Shown here piece after piece: positions 6,468 to 15,251 of a stretch of 64,000 nucleotides of DNA. A program made the position numbers and the translations under genes. The DNA is from an uncultured Brevibacillus sp. (GTDB lineage: Bacteria; Bacillota; Bacilli; Brevibacillales; Brevibacillaceae). The notes below the pieces were generated by a model. The model was not told where the DNA came from. It saw only the letters and a list, made by a program, of their open reading frames with translations, and ran no database searches. Positions within the stretch are counted from its first letter, which is position 1. The number at the start of each line of letters is the position of its first letter. The stretch covers positions 186,001 through 250,000 of the forward strand of contig NZ_CANMZW010000006.1 in assembly GCF_947502445.1 (NCBI RefSeq), in the 5' to 3' direction.

Positions 6468-9356
6468 TTATTCTTGATCAGGAATGAGGATCTGTCCGGT
6501 AGATTCATTGCTGGTAATCGCGAGCAAGATCGCTTTTGACAGCGTATCGGGATGATAGGGCTTGATCAAATAGCCTTTGGCACCGAGCTCGAATGCCTTT
6601 TTCTTTTCCTCGAATGCACTGGAGATGACGATCGGGATTGTCCGTAGCTCTGGATTTTCCCGCATGGCCTGGATCACCTTCCAGCCATCATCACCATCCT
6701 GTAAAACGAGGTCGAGCACTACAGCATCGGGGCGCAGCTTCTCTATAGACTCCATGGCTTCAGCGGCTTTAGAAAAGGAGTAGACAGTAAACCCGGAACT
6801 GATCAGTTCATCGCGCAAAAGCTCAGACAGGTTCACATCATCCTCAATGATCACGACTTGTCCATAGGAGTGACCAGAGGAAGCAGGGGGATTGTCTGTG
6901 GGCTCGGAGCTTGCCACTACAAAAGGCTCTTCAGGCAATGGCAAGGAGACAGTAAACGTACTGCCCTGGCCAGATTCTGAAGTAACCGCAATTTCTCCGT
7001 GGTGAATGTTCACGATCTCTTGTACGATCGCAAGCCCAAGTCCTGTTCCACCAATTTCACGTCGATCCGAATTATCGACGCGGTAAAACTTGGTGAACAA
7101 ATGCGGAATGGCTTCCGCCGGAATTCCCAAACCCTCATCCTGAATGTCCACGAGCAATTGCTTGTCCTCTTCACGACAGATGACGCGGATACGGCCGCCT
7201 TTTGGCGAGTATTTCACGGCATTGCTGATTAAATTCACGAGCACTTGGCGCAATTTATCCCGGTCTCCCAAAATAGTGGTCCGCTCTGTTTGCAAATCAA
7301 GCTGGAACGTGTGAGCGGGGGATTGAATCCGATAAGAACCGAATACCTCGCGAATCAGCTGGTCGAGCGCTACCTTTTCAACCTCATAGGTTTGTCGGCC
7401 AGACTCCATTCGCTGCAAGTCCAAAAAGTCGTTAATCAGGGAGGTGAGTCGCTTTGCCTCCTGATAAATCGCAGTCATGTAGCGCTGCTGGCGTTCCGGC
7501 TTCAATTCTTTATTCAGTAAAAGCTCGGCAAAACCGAGGACACTGGCAAGTGGTGTGCGCAGCTCATGGCTGACCGTGCTGACAAACTCTGATTTCATCT
7601 GGTCAATCTCGTACTCTTTGGTAATATCCCGGTAGACGAGGAGTATACTCCATTTTTCCTGATGACGGTATAAAGGCTCTGCGTACAGCTGAATATACCG
7701 GTTTTGCGGGTGAGTCAATTCGAACACGAGACTGCCAGAAGGCAATTCGCCATCTTCCATAACAACAGAATGGATGCACTGAATTAAACGATCAGAATCG
7801 CGAGTACGATCTTTCAGATGAGAGAAGAAATGATCGAGATGATGCCCTTGCAGCTCGCTTAGGCTGTTGTAGCCCAATAACTCACAGAAGGTGCGATTCA
7901 CCTGCAGAGTGGCACCGTTTAAATGAACAAGCTGAACGCCTTCCTGAACAGTATCGAGCATGTCTTGTGTCATTTGACGCTGCTTTTCTGTTTCCTCATA
8001 CATCGCCAGCTTGTCTAAAGCCAACGAGATTTGCTTGGCGAGACCGATGGCCAGAAACTGATCCTGCTCTGCGATTTTGCGGCCGAAGCGAGAAAGAATC
8101 ATGATGGCGACCACTTCCTGCACAGCATTCAACACAGGCAGGTAGAGAATAGACGTATGAGACACTTCCTCCAGATAGCCTTGTTCTCCCACTGTGCTCT
8201 CACGCAAAAACACGTAGGGCTCTTTTGTTTCCTGAATCCGCACCAGCGGGCCATCTGCAAGACCGAGCAATAGCTGATCTATGCCAGTAGATGAAACGCC
8301 AAAGCTAGCGACATCTTGCTCTGCGTTCAACAAAACGATAACGCCCTTGTCTGCATCCATGACCTCAGTGGTGTTGCGTATGATGCTCGACAAAAGCTCT
8401 CGTTTATCCAATGTATTGGATAGTGATTGGACAAGGCGATTGCGTTTTTCGAGATAGCGCTCATTGATCTCCATTTTGGCGAGAGCTTCTTGGAGGTCTT
8501 CCTGCTGCACCATCAGCTCATCCTGCTGAGCGAGCAGCTCCTCGTTTTGCGCCATGAGGATCTCTTCCTTGGACTGGATCTGTTTCATTAAAAAGTCGAG
8601 CGAGCGGGTGAGCTTGCCAATTTCGTCCAGACGATCCAGATCAGGAAGCTGTGCGGTATGACCTTGCGCGAAGCGATCCGCTTCCGCAGCGAGACGTACC
8701 AAAGGACTGCCAATATCCTTGGTCGTTCGTATGCTCACCCAGAGCGAAATGGCGAGGACCATGAGAATGTACAGAATGAACCAGGAGCTCTGCCGGGTCA
8801 AATCTTCAAATAAGAGGCGATTCTCCTGCATCAGCGTATTTTCGCTCTCTTTGGAATACTTGGTAGCGTAAAAAATCAGATTGTTGACCTCTTGATTCAA
8901 GCCGCTGGACGAGAACTTACGGAGCGCCTCATAATCTCCGGTTTGTGCATATTTAGAAGCGGTAGGGAACACGTTGGTGAAAAAGTTATTGAAAAAGTTC
9001 TCAATGGAGGTAACGAGATTTTGTTCCTCACTGTTCAAGGGAAGCTTTTTAAATGCATTCAATGATTGCTCTAATTTCTGTTTCTCGTTAAAAAGTTCAT
9101 TGTATTCAAATGGACTTAAAAAAGCGTAGTAGCCTCTTGCGCGAAAAATGATCTGATTGGTGTGCTCTTTAATCTCAACAATCAAATCCTGTTTTTGCCT
9201 GGATTCTTTCAATGTCGTCTGATATTCACTAAACGCTTTGTAATTCAAGGACAGAACGATTGCCGCTCCAGCGATGATCAGGGAGAGGAACAAGAGCATC
9301 ATAGTTGTAAAACGCCGAGTAATACTCTTCCTCAGGACCTGTCGAAGATCATTCAT
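6468..9356 (-). CDS. hybrid sensor histidine kinase (HAMP-GAF-PAS-HisKA-HATPase-REC)
   Basis: A 962-aa membrane kinase. TM1 is at about 18-38, an extracytoplasmic helical sensor at about 40-190, TM2 at about 192-212, then HAMP and a Gln/Glu/Leu-rich coiled coil (about 265-310). A GAF-like domain (about 320-460), a PAS domain (about 475-590), HisKA with Ser-His-Glu-Leu-Arg-Thr-Pro-Leu (about 605), HATPase_c with Gly-Thr-Gly-Leu-Gly-Leu-Ala, and a C-terminal receiver with Asp in Val-Val-Leu-Asp-Leu-Val-Leu-Gln-Asp follow. Its ATG overlaps the stop of the upstream receiver gene as ATGA, so the two are coupled. With the Hpt-GGDEF gene it forms a phosphorelay; the signal is unknown. Confidence 0.9.
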   Translation of the reverse strand: MNDLRQVLRKSITRRFTTMMLLFLSLIIAGAAIVLSLNYKAFSEYQTTLKESRQKQDLIVEIKEHTNQIIFRARGYYAFLSPFEYNELFNEKQKLEQSLNAFKKLPLNSEEQNLVTSIENFFNNFFTNVFPTASKYAQTGDYEALRKFSSSGLNQEVNNLIFYATKYSKESENTLMQENRLLFEDLTRQSSWFILYILMVLAISLWVSIRTTKDIGSPLVRLAAEADRFAQGHTAQLPDLDRLDEIGKLTRSLDFLMKQIQSKEEILMAQNEELLAQQDELMVQQEDLQEALAKMEINERYLEKRNRLVQSLSNTLDKRELLSSIIRNTTEVMDADKGVIVLLNAEQDVASFGVSSTGIDQLLLGLADGPLVRIQETKEPYVFLRESTVGEQGYLEEVSHTSILYLPVLNAVQEVVAIMILSRFGRKIAEQDQFLAIGLAKQISLALDKLAMYEETEKQRQMTQDMLDTVQEGVQLVHLNGATLQVNRTFCELLGYNSLSELQGHHLDHFFSHLKDRTRDSDRLIQCIHSVVMEDGELPSGSLVFELTHPQNRYIQLYAEPLYRHQEKWSILLVYRDITKEYEIDQMKSEFVSTVSHELRTPLASVLGFAELLLNKELKPERQQRYMTAIYQEAKRLTSLINDFLDLQRMESGRQTYEVEKVALDQLIREVFGSYRIQSPAHTFQLDLQTERTTILGDRDKLRQVLVNLISNAVKYSPKGGRIRVICREEDKQLLVDIQDEGLGIPAEAIPHLFTKFYRVDNSDRREIGGTGLGLAIVQEIVNIHHGEIAVTSESGQGSTFTVSLPLPEEPFVVASSEPTDNPPASSGHSYGQVVIIEDDVNLSELLRDELISSGFTVYSFSKAAEAMESIEKLRPDAVVLDLVLQDGDDGWKVIQAMRENPELRTIPIVISSAFEEKKKAFELGAKGYLIKPYHPDTLSKAILLAITSNESTGQILIPDQE

Positions 9357-9715
9357 GCAAGCATTTCCTCCACTTTGCGTACCAGATCACTCGGGCTAAA
9401 AGGTTTCGGCATGAAATCGTCGGCCCCAGCAGCCCGCATCTTTTCCTGTTCGGTATGCTGGCTTTTGGCGGAGAGGATCAAGATTTTCACGGCCTGCTTA
9501 TCTGGCATTTGCTTCACCTGGGTCAAGACATCATATCCAGTCAGCTTGGGCATCATGTAATCCAATATGATCAGGTCATACTCGTTTTGACCGATTTTTT
9601 GCAGGGCTTCTTCTCCATCGCAAGCGATATCCAAATCGTATCCTTCGTCCTCGAGAGTATCGCCAATCAACATGCGCAATACCGCTTCGTCTTCCGCTAA
9701 CAGTATGGTTGCCAT
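9353..9715 (-). CDS. stand-alone response regulator receiver (CheY-like)
   Basis: A 120-aa single REC domain. The acidic pocket is Glu8-Asp9, the phospho-acceptor is Asp52 (Leu-Ile-Ile-Leu-Asp-Tyr-Met-Met-Pro), followed by a conserved Ser (Ile-Leu-Ser-Ala-Lys) and Lys-Pro-Phe. There is no output domain, so it probably acts as a phosphotransfer intermediate or protein-binding switch. It lies between the Hpt-GGDEF gene (26 nt upstream) and the hybrid kinase gene (4-nt overlap), consistent with one operon. Confidence 0.9.
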   Translation of the reverse strand: MATILLAEDEAVLRMLIGDTLEDEGYDLDIACDGEEALQKIGQNEYDLIILDYMMPKLTGYDVLTQVKQMPDKQAVKILILSAKSQHTEQEKMRAAGADDFMPKPFSPSDLVRKVEEMLA

Positions 9716-9741
9716 CTTTTTTCCTCCAACAAAATTCGTGG

Positions 9742-11364
9742 TTATACGACTCGTTTTATCAAGCGCTTGATTCTCGCCTCAAGTTCCCGCATGCTAAATG
9801 GCTTGGTCATGTAGTCATCAGCACCGAGCTGCAGTGCACGGACAATGTCCTGTTCTTCTGTACGACCTGTGAGCATGATAATCGTATAACGCTTTGCATT
9901 TGGCAAATTCCTGATTCTTTGTAAGACTTCCAATCCGTCCATTTTGGGCATTATTCCGTCAAGAATGACGAGATACGACTCAGGACCCAGATGCCAGCTG
10001 CTAGTGAAAAAAGTCTCTCCATCCTGAAATTGCTGAACATCAGCATACATCCAGCCATCAAAACTGGCTTGGACTGAATCGGTCAGCATCGTGCGAATCA
10101 TGGAATCGTCATCGATGATCGCTACCTTTAGTTTGACACTAGGGACTTCGGTTTCGCCAGTCTGTGCAGCGACCTCAATTCTGTGGCGGCCGAGACTTTT
10201 TGCTGTATACAAGGCCGTATCTGCAGCTTCTACCCAGTAAGGAAAAGGCTTTTCTGCGTCGGCGATCTGCACAACACCTGCTGAAAAGCTCAAGGAAAAA
10301 GCTCCCTCCGGAGAAGCGAATACTTCTTTGGAAAAGGCGTCTAGTATATGCTCCAACCGCAGCTTCGCCTCTTGTACAGTGGTTCGTGGCATGAGCAAAA
10401 GGAACTCTTCGCCGCCATAACGGAACAAAATATCATGCTTTTCGGCACGTGATTGAATGAAAGTCGCGAATCTGTTCAGTACCTGGTCCCCGATCAAATG
10501 GCCATGCGTGTCGTTTACACCTTTAAAATGATCAATATCCAAAAAGCCGATGGACAGAGGAGTTGAGGTCCGCTGGGCATCAGAAAGAAGTCTTTTATAT
10601 GTATCGGAGAGAGAATTGCGATTGTATACTCCTGTCAAATCATCTACAAATAAAATCCGGTCCATCCAGCGCTTGCGGCGCAGCTGTCGTTCCAATCTAA
10701 CGGCCAGTTCCTCGATGTCGAGTGGCTTGCACATGACGTCATCAGCACCGAGTCGATAAGCATGGAAACGCGTCTGTCGGTCACAATCACTACTGATCAC
10801 GGTTGTAGGCACATACTGCTTTTTGATTTTTTCACTGAGCGTTTGCATGACTTGAAAACCACCCGTTTCTGGAATGTTCAAGTCCAGAATCAAGCAGTCT
10901 GGGTTCATGTCGTGAAAATAATCGAGCGCCTTGTGTGGATGCACGGTAGCAATAACTGACCAATTAAGCTTCTCCAAATTTTCTTTCAAATACATTAAAA
11001 GCGTCACGTCATCATCTAAAATGAGAATAAGCGGCTGGTTTTCATAGTTGTTTTCTCGCTTGAGCGTAGGATCTTCCAGTAGCACCCCTTGTTCAGGGTG
11101 ATGCTCATAGCAAAGTGCGATCAAATCAAGTAAAAACGGGCGCCATTCATGTGCTTGCCACTCTCTTGCCTGCATGTGTTCCATTTGATCGAGCAAGGTT
11201 TGAGAGAGGTCGGATAAATCAGTCAGACCAATCGTGCCTGACGTTCCTTTTAATGAATGGAGAAAACGATACAGATCCTCGTGGGAGATAGGCCCGTCCA
11301 GACTGAACCACGTCTCCAATTGTTTATGAATATGAAAGAGAAGAGTCTCTCTATACTTCATCAT
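9742..11364 (-). CDS. Hpt-REC-GGDEF-REC phosphorelay / diguanylate cyclase protein
   Basis: Start taken at the double ATG at 11364, which follows a GGGGGAAC ribosome site; an upstream in-frame ATG lacks one. The 540-aa protein has an N-terminal Hpt domain with the phosphorylatable His36 in Phe-Leu-His-Ser-Leu-Lys-Gly. A first REC domain (about 105-225) has Leu-Ile-Leu-Asp-Leu-Asn-Ile-Pro. A GGDEF domain (about 245-400) has an intact Gly-Gly-Glu-Glu-Phe active site, and a second REC domain (about 415-538) has Val-Ile-Leu-Asp-Gly-Ile-Met-Pro. The inhibitory RxxD site expected before the active site reads Glu-Lys-His-Asp, so product inhibition by c-di-GMP is probably absent. It likely links the adjacent kinase to c-di-GMP synthesis. 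Confidence 0.88.
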   Translation of the reverse strand: MMKYRETLLFHIHKQLETWFSLDGPISHEDLYRFLHSLKGTSGTIGLTDLSDLSQTLLDQMEHMQAREWQAHEWRPFLLDLIALCYEHHPEQGVLLEDPTLKRENNYENQPLILILDDDVTLLMYLKENLEKLNWSVIATVHPHKALDYFHDMNPDCLILDLNIPETGGFQVMQTLSEKIKKQYVPTTVISSDCDRQTRFHAYRLGADDVMCKPLDIEELAVRLERQLRRKRWMDRILFVDDLTGVYNRNSLSDTYKRLLSDAQRTSTPLSIGFLDIDHFKGVNDTHGHLIGDQVLNRFATFIQSRAEKHDILFRYGGEEFLLLMPRTTVQEAKLRLEHILDAFSKEVFASPEGAFSLSFSAGVVQIADAEKPFPYWVEAADTALYTAKSLGRHRIEVAAQTGETEVPSVKLKVAIIDDDSMIRTMLTDSVQASFDGWMYADVQQFQDGETFFTSSWHLGPESYLVILDGIMPKMDGLEVLQRIRNLPNAKRYTIIMLTGRTEEQDIVRALQLGADDYMTKPFSMRELEARIKRLIKRVV

Positions 11365-11573
11365 GCTTGTGCGTTCCCCCTGTTTTTCATAGCGGTACAA
11401 GCAGTCAAATTGACTGCCTGTACACACTGTTCAAAGGTCATTCGTTTGCTCATGTACATGCAACTAGGAGGAAGTGTACCATATCAGGAGGGTTTATCCA
11501 ATGGATGATCTGATCGCAGTAAGGGCGGTTGGCAGGGAAGTAGGTAACACTTCATGAAATAGTAGAAATTACG

Positions 11574-12050
11574 TTACTGACGGGTAAACTCTTCTTCGAG
11601 CAGATACTGTTCTGCCTCTACGTACGATTCAAAGGAAGCTTCAAGATTCATGCCATGGTATACATTAAACAGAGCATCCTCCTGTTGGAGCAGCAGCGTG
11701 TTTCCTTTTTTGTCGATCCACGTTTCTTCAACTTGCTCTGGTGTAGCTGCATTTTGGGGGGCGAGCTCACGTTTTACGGACAGAGAGTTAATCGAGGCTT
11801 CAATAACTGTACGCAATTGATCCTCGGAAAAGTCGCGGATGTTAACGTAGCCTTTATCATCCTTTTGATAGCCTTTCAGGAAGGCAGCGAAAACAAAACC
11901 GTTTCCGTTGGGATGCAAGTGATAGACGACTGTTTTTTTATCATGAAGGCTCTCTTCATAATGGAAGTTGACGCGTTTGAGAGAGACGTCGTTGCGAGTT
12001 AGCTGTGGGAAAGATTCAATAATCGCCAGTTTTTCTTCAAAAGTAAGCAT
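11574..12050 (-). CDS. hypothetical protein, 158 aa
   Basis: A soluble acidic protein with no signal peptide. It starts with a helical segment (Leu-Thr-Phe-Glu-Glu-Lys-Leu) and has two apparent alpha/beta halves. The second half, about residues 108-150, looks like a small beta-sheet module with a Trp-Ile-Asp-Lys-Lys-Gly-Asn turn. ATG at 12050 is preceded by GGAGGAAT. Not recognised; it stands alone between divergent and co-directional small genes. Confidence 0.6.
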   Translation of the reverse strand: MLTFEEKLAIIESFPQLTRNDVSLKRVNFHYEESLHDKKTVVYHLHPNGNGFVFAAFLKGYQKDDKGYVNIRDFSEDQLRTVIEASINSLSVKRELAPQNAATPEQVEETWIDKKGNTLLLQQEDALFNVYHGMNLEASFESYVEAEQYLLEEEFTRQ

Positions 12051-12147
12051 GGATTCCTCCAGGTAGATGGTTTTATCCGTCGATTATATCATAGGAGGAC
12101 AGAAAGAATGAAAAGGGAACATTATTATAGAAGAAAAGAGGGATAAG

Positions 12148-12351
12148 ATGAGTGGCAAAAACCGAAAAGACATCGTGGCAGGACTGGAAGTTGATATTGT
12201 TTTAAAGCAGGATCAGCGGACAGGCAAAAGGACACGGGGGATTGTAAAGGATATATTGACGAATTCCAGCACCCACCCGCACGGGATCAAAGTGCGACTG
12301 ACAGATGGTCAGGTGGGGAGAGTACAGGAGATCGTGAAAAGAGGGGAATAA
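12148..12351 (+). CDS. ywbE: YwbE family protein (DUF2196)
   Basis: A 67-aa basic protein matching the YwbE family throughout. It starts with Gly-Lys-Asn-Arg-Lys-Asp-Ile, has a central Val-Asp-Ile-Val-Leu-Lys-Gln-Asp-Gln segment with Thr-Gly, then Gly-Ile-Val-Lys-Asp-Ile-Leu-Thr-Asn-Ser and His-Pro-His-Gly-Ile-Lys-Val-Arg-Leu. The fold is probably a small SH3-like barrel; the function is unknown. ATG 12148 follows an AGAGGGATAAG ribosome site. Confidence 0.85.
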   Translation: MSGKNRKDIVAGLEVDIVLKQDQRTGKRTRGIVKDILTNSSTHPHGIKVRLTDGQVGRVQEIVKRGE

Positions 12352-12353
12352 GA

Positions 12354-12392
12354 AAAACGGGCAGCTGCGATGACAGCTTGCCCGTTCTTGCT
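12354..12392. terminator. terminator between convergent ywbE and cysteine hydrolase genes
   Basis: Near-perfect stem ACGGGCA-GCTG / CAGC-TTGCCCGT with A-rich left and T-containing right flank. Confidence 0.65.
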
Positions 12393-12416
12393 TATGTGCT
12401 TAAATGAAAAAACGAG

Positions 12417-12977
12417 TTACCGATACGAATCATGGGTAGGGACCAGCACGTCTTCATCAGATCCCCGCACTATCACAAACGGCTCCAAATTCCCCAGCCC
12501 ATGCAAGACCGTATTGTGATGAGCAATGATTTGCTCCGCCTTCAGTACATCATTATCAGTGGTGGAATGGGCATCCTTTACGAGCGTAACATCATATCCG
12601 AGTGTCGTCGCCTTCCGGCAGGCACTGTCTACGCAGTACTCTGTCTTGCAGCCCATGATGACCAGATGATTGATCCCGTGAGACTGCAGCTGCTCATGCA
12701 GATCTGTTCCATGGAAGGAATCTGTCGCTTTCTTTTGAATAACCGGCTCCCCTGGAAGCGGAGCGATCGCGGGATGAATCGCATAAGCGTCAGTGCCGTG
12801 ATCAGCAACATCTACATCCTGCACGTAGAAAACGGGGATGGATTGGCTGCGTGCCTTTTCAATAACGCCCTGCATCGTCTGAACAAATCGTGCAGGCTCG
12901 TGGACAGGACCAATCCCTGGCCCGTCAACGATTCCTACTTGTGCATCAATCACCAAAAGTGCAGTTGTTCTACTCAT
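12417..12977 (-). CDS. isochorismatase-family cysteine hydrolase
   Basis: A 186-aa Rossmann-like hydrolase. The catalytic triad is visible: Asp11 (Leu-Leu-Val-Ile-Asp-Ala-Gln), Lys82 (Val-Ile-Gln-Lys) and Cys115 (Thr-Glu-Tyr-Cys-Val-Asp). The cis-peptide region Gly-Cys-Lys-Thr precedes the cysteine. Family members hydrolyse isochorismate, nicotinamide or other amides; the substrate cannot be told from sequence. A strong AAGGAGGAG ribosome site precedes ATG 12977, and no neighbour suggests a pathway. Confidence 0.85.
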   Translation of the reverse strand: MSRTTALLVIDAQVGIVDGPGIGPVHEPARFVQTMQGVIEKARSQSIPVFYVQDVDVADHGTDAYAIHPAIAPLPGEPVIQKKATDSFHGTDLHEQLQSHGINHLVIMGCKTEYCVDSACRKATTLGYDVTLVKDAHSTTDNDVLKAEQIIAHHNTVLHGLGNLEPFVIVRGSDEDVLVPTHDSYR

Positions 12978-13079
12978 AAGCTCCTCCTTGAAGAAGGGGG
13001 ACTATCGCAGGGAAGTGCCCGATTTCTCTAAGCGAATTGTATCATATAGATTATAATTTTCAGATATTTTTTTAACGAA

Positions 13080-13129
13080 GAAAGACTCTTTCTCTACTAC
13101 GTGTCAGTAAAGAAAGAGTCTTTTTCTGT
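13080..13129. terminator. terminator after the GbsR-type regulator gene
   Basis: Arms AAAGACTCTTTCT / AGAAAGAGTCTTT around a 15-18 nt loop, with T-rich sequence on both outer sides. Confidence 0.75.
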
Positions 13130-13140
13130 TTCCCCATGTC

Positions 13141-13689
13141 TTATGATTCGTTTTCCTTTTTCGGTACAAACTGAAAGATATCATGTGATTCAAAGGAGTC
13201 GATCAACCGAGACAACCAAAGATAATACTCAAGGCCATTTTCGATGCGCTGGATGCTCAGGTTCACACGATCTTTGTTTTCGTCAGTGAGGTCTTCCATT
13301 TCTTTAAGGGCGCGAAGCTCCTGGAGCGACTTTTTCAAGCCATGTACGTTTTGCTCACAGGCGTGTCTCCACTTTACGGAAAACAGATCAATGAAGTTCT
13401 GGTACCAATCCAGATTCACTTCATAGTGATCCTTCCGCGTCCCTTTTTTCCATATTTTTTCTACCATATTTAAGTCCATTAACGTGCGAACGCCGGTACT
13501 CATGCTGGTTTTGCTCATCCCCAGCGCTTCTCCCATTTCATCGAGCGTCATTGACTTGTCCTGAAATAGCAAAGTACCGTACAACAGCCCTGTAGACATG
13601 GTGATACCATACAAATCCATGTTGCGGGCAAGGGTCTCGATTACGCGTGCTTGAGCTTTTTCGAGGATTTTTTCCTGGTTCGTATCCAT
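13141..13689 (-). CDS. GbsR/MarR-family transcriptional regulator divergent from opuA
   Basis: A 182-aa regulator. Residues about 20-85 form a MarR-type winged helix with the Leu-Asp-Glu-Met-Gly-Glu-Ala-Leu-Gly-Met-Ser-Lys-Thr-Ser-Met-Ser recognition region. The C-terminal 90 residues form the long helical dimer region typical of GbsR. In B. subtilis, GbsR senses choline and controls betaine synthesis, and the related OpcR controls osmolyte import. The gene is divergent from a complete opuA operon across a 335-nt region with GTAC-containing dyads, so it probably represses opuA or its own promoter. A paralogue of similar length is encoded at 33111-33659. Confidence 0.82.
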   Translation of the reverse strand: MDTNQEKILEKAQARVIETLARNMDLYGITMSTGLLYGTLLFQDKSMTLDEMGEALGMSKTSMSTGVRTLMDLNMVEKIWKKGTRKDHYEVNLDWYQNFIDLFSVKWRHACEQNVHGLKKSLQELRALKEMEDLTDENKDRVNLSIQRIENGLEYYLWLSRLIDSFESHDIFQFVPKKENES

Positions 13690-13730
13690 TTGAAAAGAGC
13701 AGCTCCTCTAGTCATTTTCACCTGAATAGA

Positions 13731-13784
13731 ATTGTACGTTTCTAAAAGCAAAAAGTAAATGGAGATATTGTACAGTATGTACGA
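13731..13784. promoter_or_regulatory. candidate GbsR-type operator elements (ATTGTAC repeats)
   Basis: ATTGTAC occurs at 13731-13737 and again at 13767-13773, the second followed after AGTAT by another GTAC (13779-13782), forming an imperfect dyad. The same ATTGTAC/GTACAAT core occurs upstream of the second GbsR-type gene. A regulator-binding role is inferred. Confidence 0.4.
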
Positions 13785-13866
13785 GTAAAACTGCGAATAC
13801 AGAAAGAAAAGTACGTAAAGTTTTTTCTGAACGCTGAAAATGCCCGATTATCGTGGCTCACCCAGT

Positions 13867-13895
13867 TTGAGGTAAAAAAAGTGCTTCGTTACAAT
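13867..13895 (+). promoter_or_regulatory. sigma-A-type promoter of opuA
   Basis: TTGAGG (13867-13872) and TACAAT (13890-13895) are separated by 17 nt, about 55 nt before the short upstream ORF and 130 nt before opuAA. Confidence 0.55.
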
Positions 13896-13948
13896 TGTAA
13901 GGGTAAGAAACACCGATCGATGCCTCATCAAGGAGGAGCGCTACTTAT

Positions 13949-14020
13949 ATGTGGGTCGCGCTTATCAATCCTTATATGAAAGAAGAACAGTCCGGAATCA
14001 GGTGTAAAAGTTGGAGGTGA
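13949..14020 (+). CDS. short upstream ORF / leader peptide before opuAA, 23 aa
   Basis: ATG 13949 is preceded by AAGGAGG at 13931-13937 region. The frame runs 23 codons (begins Met-Trp-Val-Ala-Leu-Ile-Asn-Pro-Tyr) and ends at TGA 14018-14020, which overlaps the opuAA ribosome site GGAGGTGA, 4 nt before the opuAA ATG. The strong ribosome site and the placement suggest a translated leader coupled to opuAA. It could instead be fortuitous; no family is recognised. Confidence 0.45.
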   Translation: MWVALINPYMKEEQSGIRCKSWR

Positions 14021-14024
14021 CCAT

Positions 14025-15251
14025 ATGCCCAAGATCAAAGTAGAAAATTTGACTAAAATCTTTGGACGTCAGCCAAGTCGTGCACTGCCCCTAGTCAAAC
14101 AAGGAAAGACCAAACAAGAGATCGTAAAGGAAACGGGTCTTACCTTAGGGGTTAACCAAGCGAGTTTTGAAGTGCATGCTGGCGAAATTTTCGTCATCAT
14201 GGGGCTTTCGGGTAGTGGGAAATCGACACTGGTTCGCTTGCTGAATCGGTTGATTGAGCCTACAGAAGGCAAAATTTTAATAGACGGTACGGATATCGTC
14301 AGTATGAATACCGAGCAGCTGCAAGAGGCTCGTCGTAAAAAGCTGAGCATGGTATTCCAGAAGTTTGCCTTGTTTCCGCACAGAACGGTACTGGAGAATG
14401 CCGAGTATGGGCTAGAGGTGCAAAACATTCCCAAGGCAGAGAGAGAGGCTAAAGCGAGAGAGTCACTTGCACTCGTAGGTCTCGGTGGCTGGGAAAACAG
14501 CTATCCAGATCAGCTGAGTGGGGGAATGCAGCAGCGTGTCGGGTTAGCCCGCGCACTTGCCAATGATCCTGACGTGCTCCTCATGGATGAAGCGTTCAGT
14601 GCGCTCGATCCATTGATTCGCAAGGATATGCAGGATGAGCTCTTGGAGCTTCAGAGCACCATGCAAAAAACGATCATCTTTATTACGCATGACCTGGATG
14701 AAGCGCTGAAGATCGGGGATCGCATCGCTTTAATGAAGGATGGCGCGATTGTGCAAATCGGGTCCCCAGAAGAAATCATGACGAATCCGGCAAACGAGTA
14801 CGTGGAACGTTTCGTGGAAGACGTAGACCGTTCCAAAGTCTTGTCTGCGGAAAACGTAATGAAGCGCGCAGAAACGATAACATTAGACAAAGGACCTCGC
14901 GTCGCCTTGCAATTGATGAGAGATCGCGGTGTATCCAGTCTGTACGTGGTAGATCGGAAAAAGACATTGCTCGGTGTTTTGACAGCAGACGCCGTAAACG
15001 GAGCCAAGCAGGAAGGCAAAACTTTGGAGGATGTGCTGCGAACAGAAGTACCAACCGTTGGACCGCAGACGCTGCTCAACGAATTGTTTGACCTGGTTGC
15101 GTTTTCCGATATTCCCGTAGCTGTAATTGGTGAACAAAACCGTTTGCTGGGTGTCATTGTAAAAGGGGCCGTTCTGGGCGGTCTGGCAGGAAAAGTAAAT
15201 CACGAGAATCCACTACCGGTGGATGAGGAAGGGCAGGTGAATAAGGAATGA
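14025..15251 (+). CDS. opuAA: glycine betaine ABC transporter ATP-binding protein
   Basis: A 408-aa ATPase of the OpuA importer for glycine betaine and related osmoprotectants. It shows Walker A (Gly-Leu-Ser-Gly-Ser-Gly-Lys-Ser-Thr), the signature Leu-Ser-Gly-Gly-Met-Gln-Gln-Arg, and Walker B Leu-Leu-Met-Asp-Glu-Ala-Phe-Ser-Ala-Leu-Asp-Pro. The OpuAA-type N-terminal insertion (Gly-Lys-Thr-Lys-Gln-Glu-Ile-Val) is present. Residues about 275-390 are two CBS domains, known in OpuA as ionic-strength and c-di-AMP sensors. Its stop overlaps the opuAB start by 4 nt. Start supported by GGAGGTGACC. Confidence 0.93.
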   Translation: MPKIKVENLTKIFGRQPSRALPLVKQGKTKQEIVKETGLTLGVNQASFEVHAGEIFVIMGLSGSGKSTLVRLLNRLIEPTEGKILIDGTDIVSMNTEQLQEARRKKLSMVFQKFALFPHRTVLENAEYGLEVQNIPKAEREAKARESLALVGLGGWENSYPDQLSGGMQQRVGLARALANDPDVLLMDEAFSALDPLIRKDMQDELLELQSTMQKTIIFITHDLDEALKIGDRIALMKDGAIVQIGSPEEIMTNPANEYVERFVEDVDRSKVLSAENVMKRAETITLDKGPRVALQLMRDRGVSSLYVVDRKKTLLGVLTADAVNGAKQEGKTLEDVLRTEVPTVGPQTLLNELFDLVAFSDIPVAVIGEQNRLLGVIVKGAVLGGLAGKVNHENPLPVDEEGQVNKE

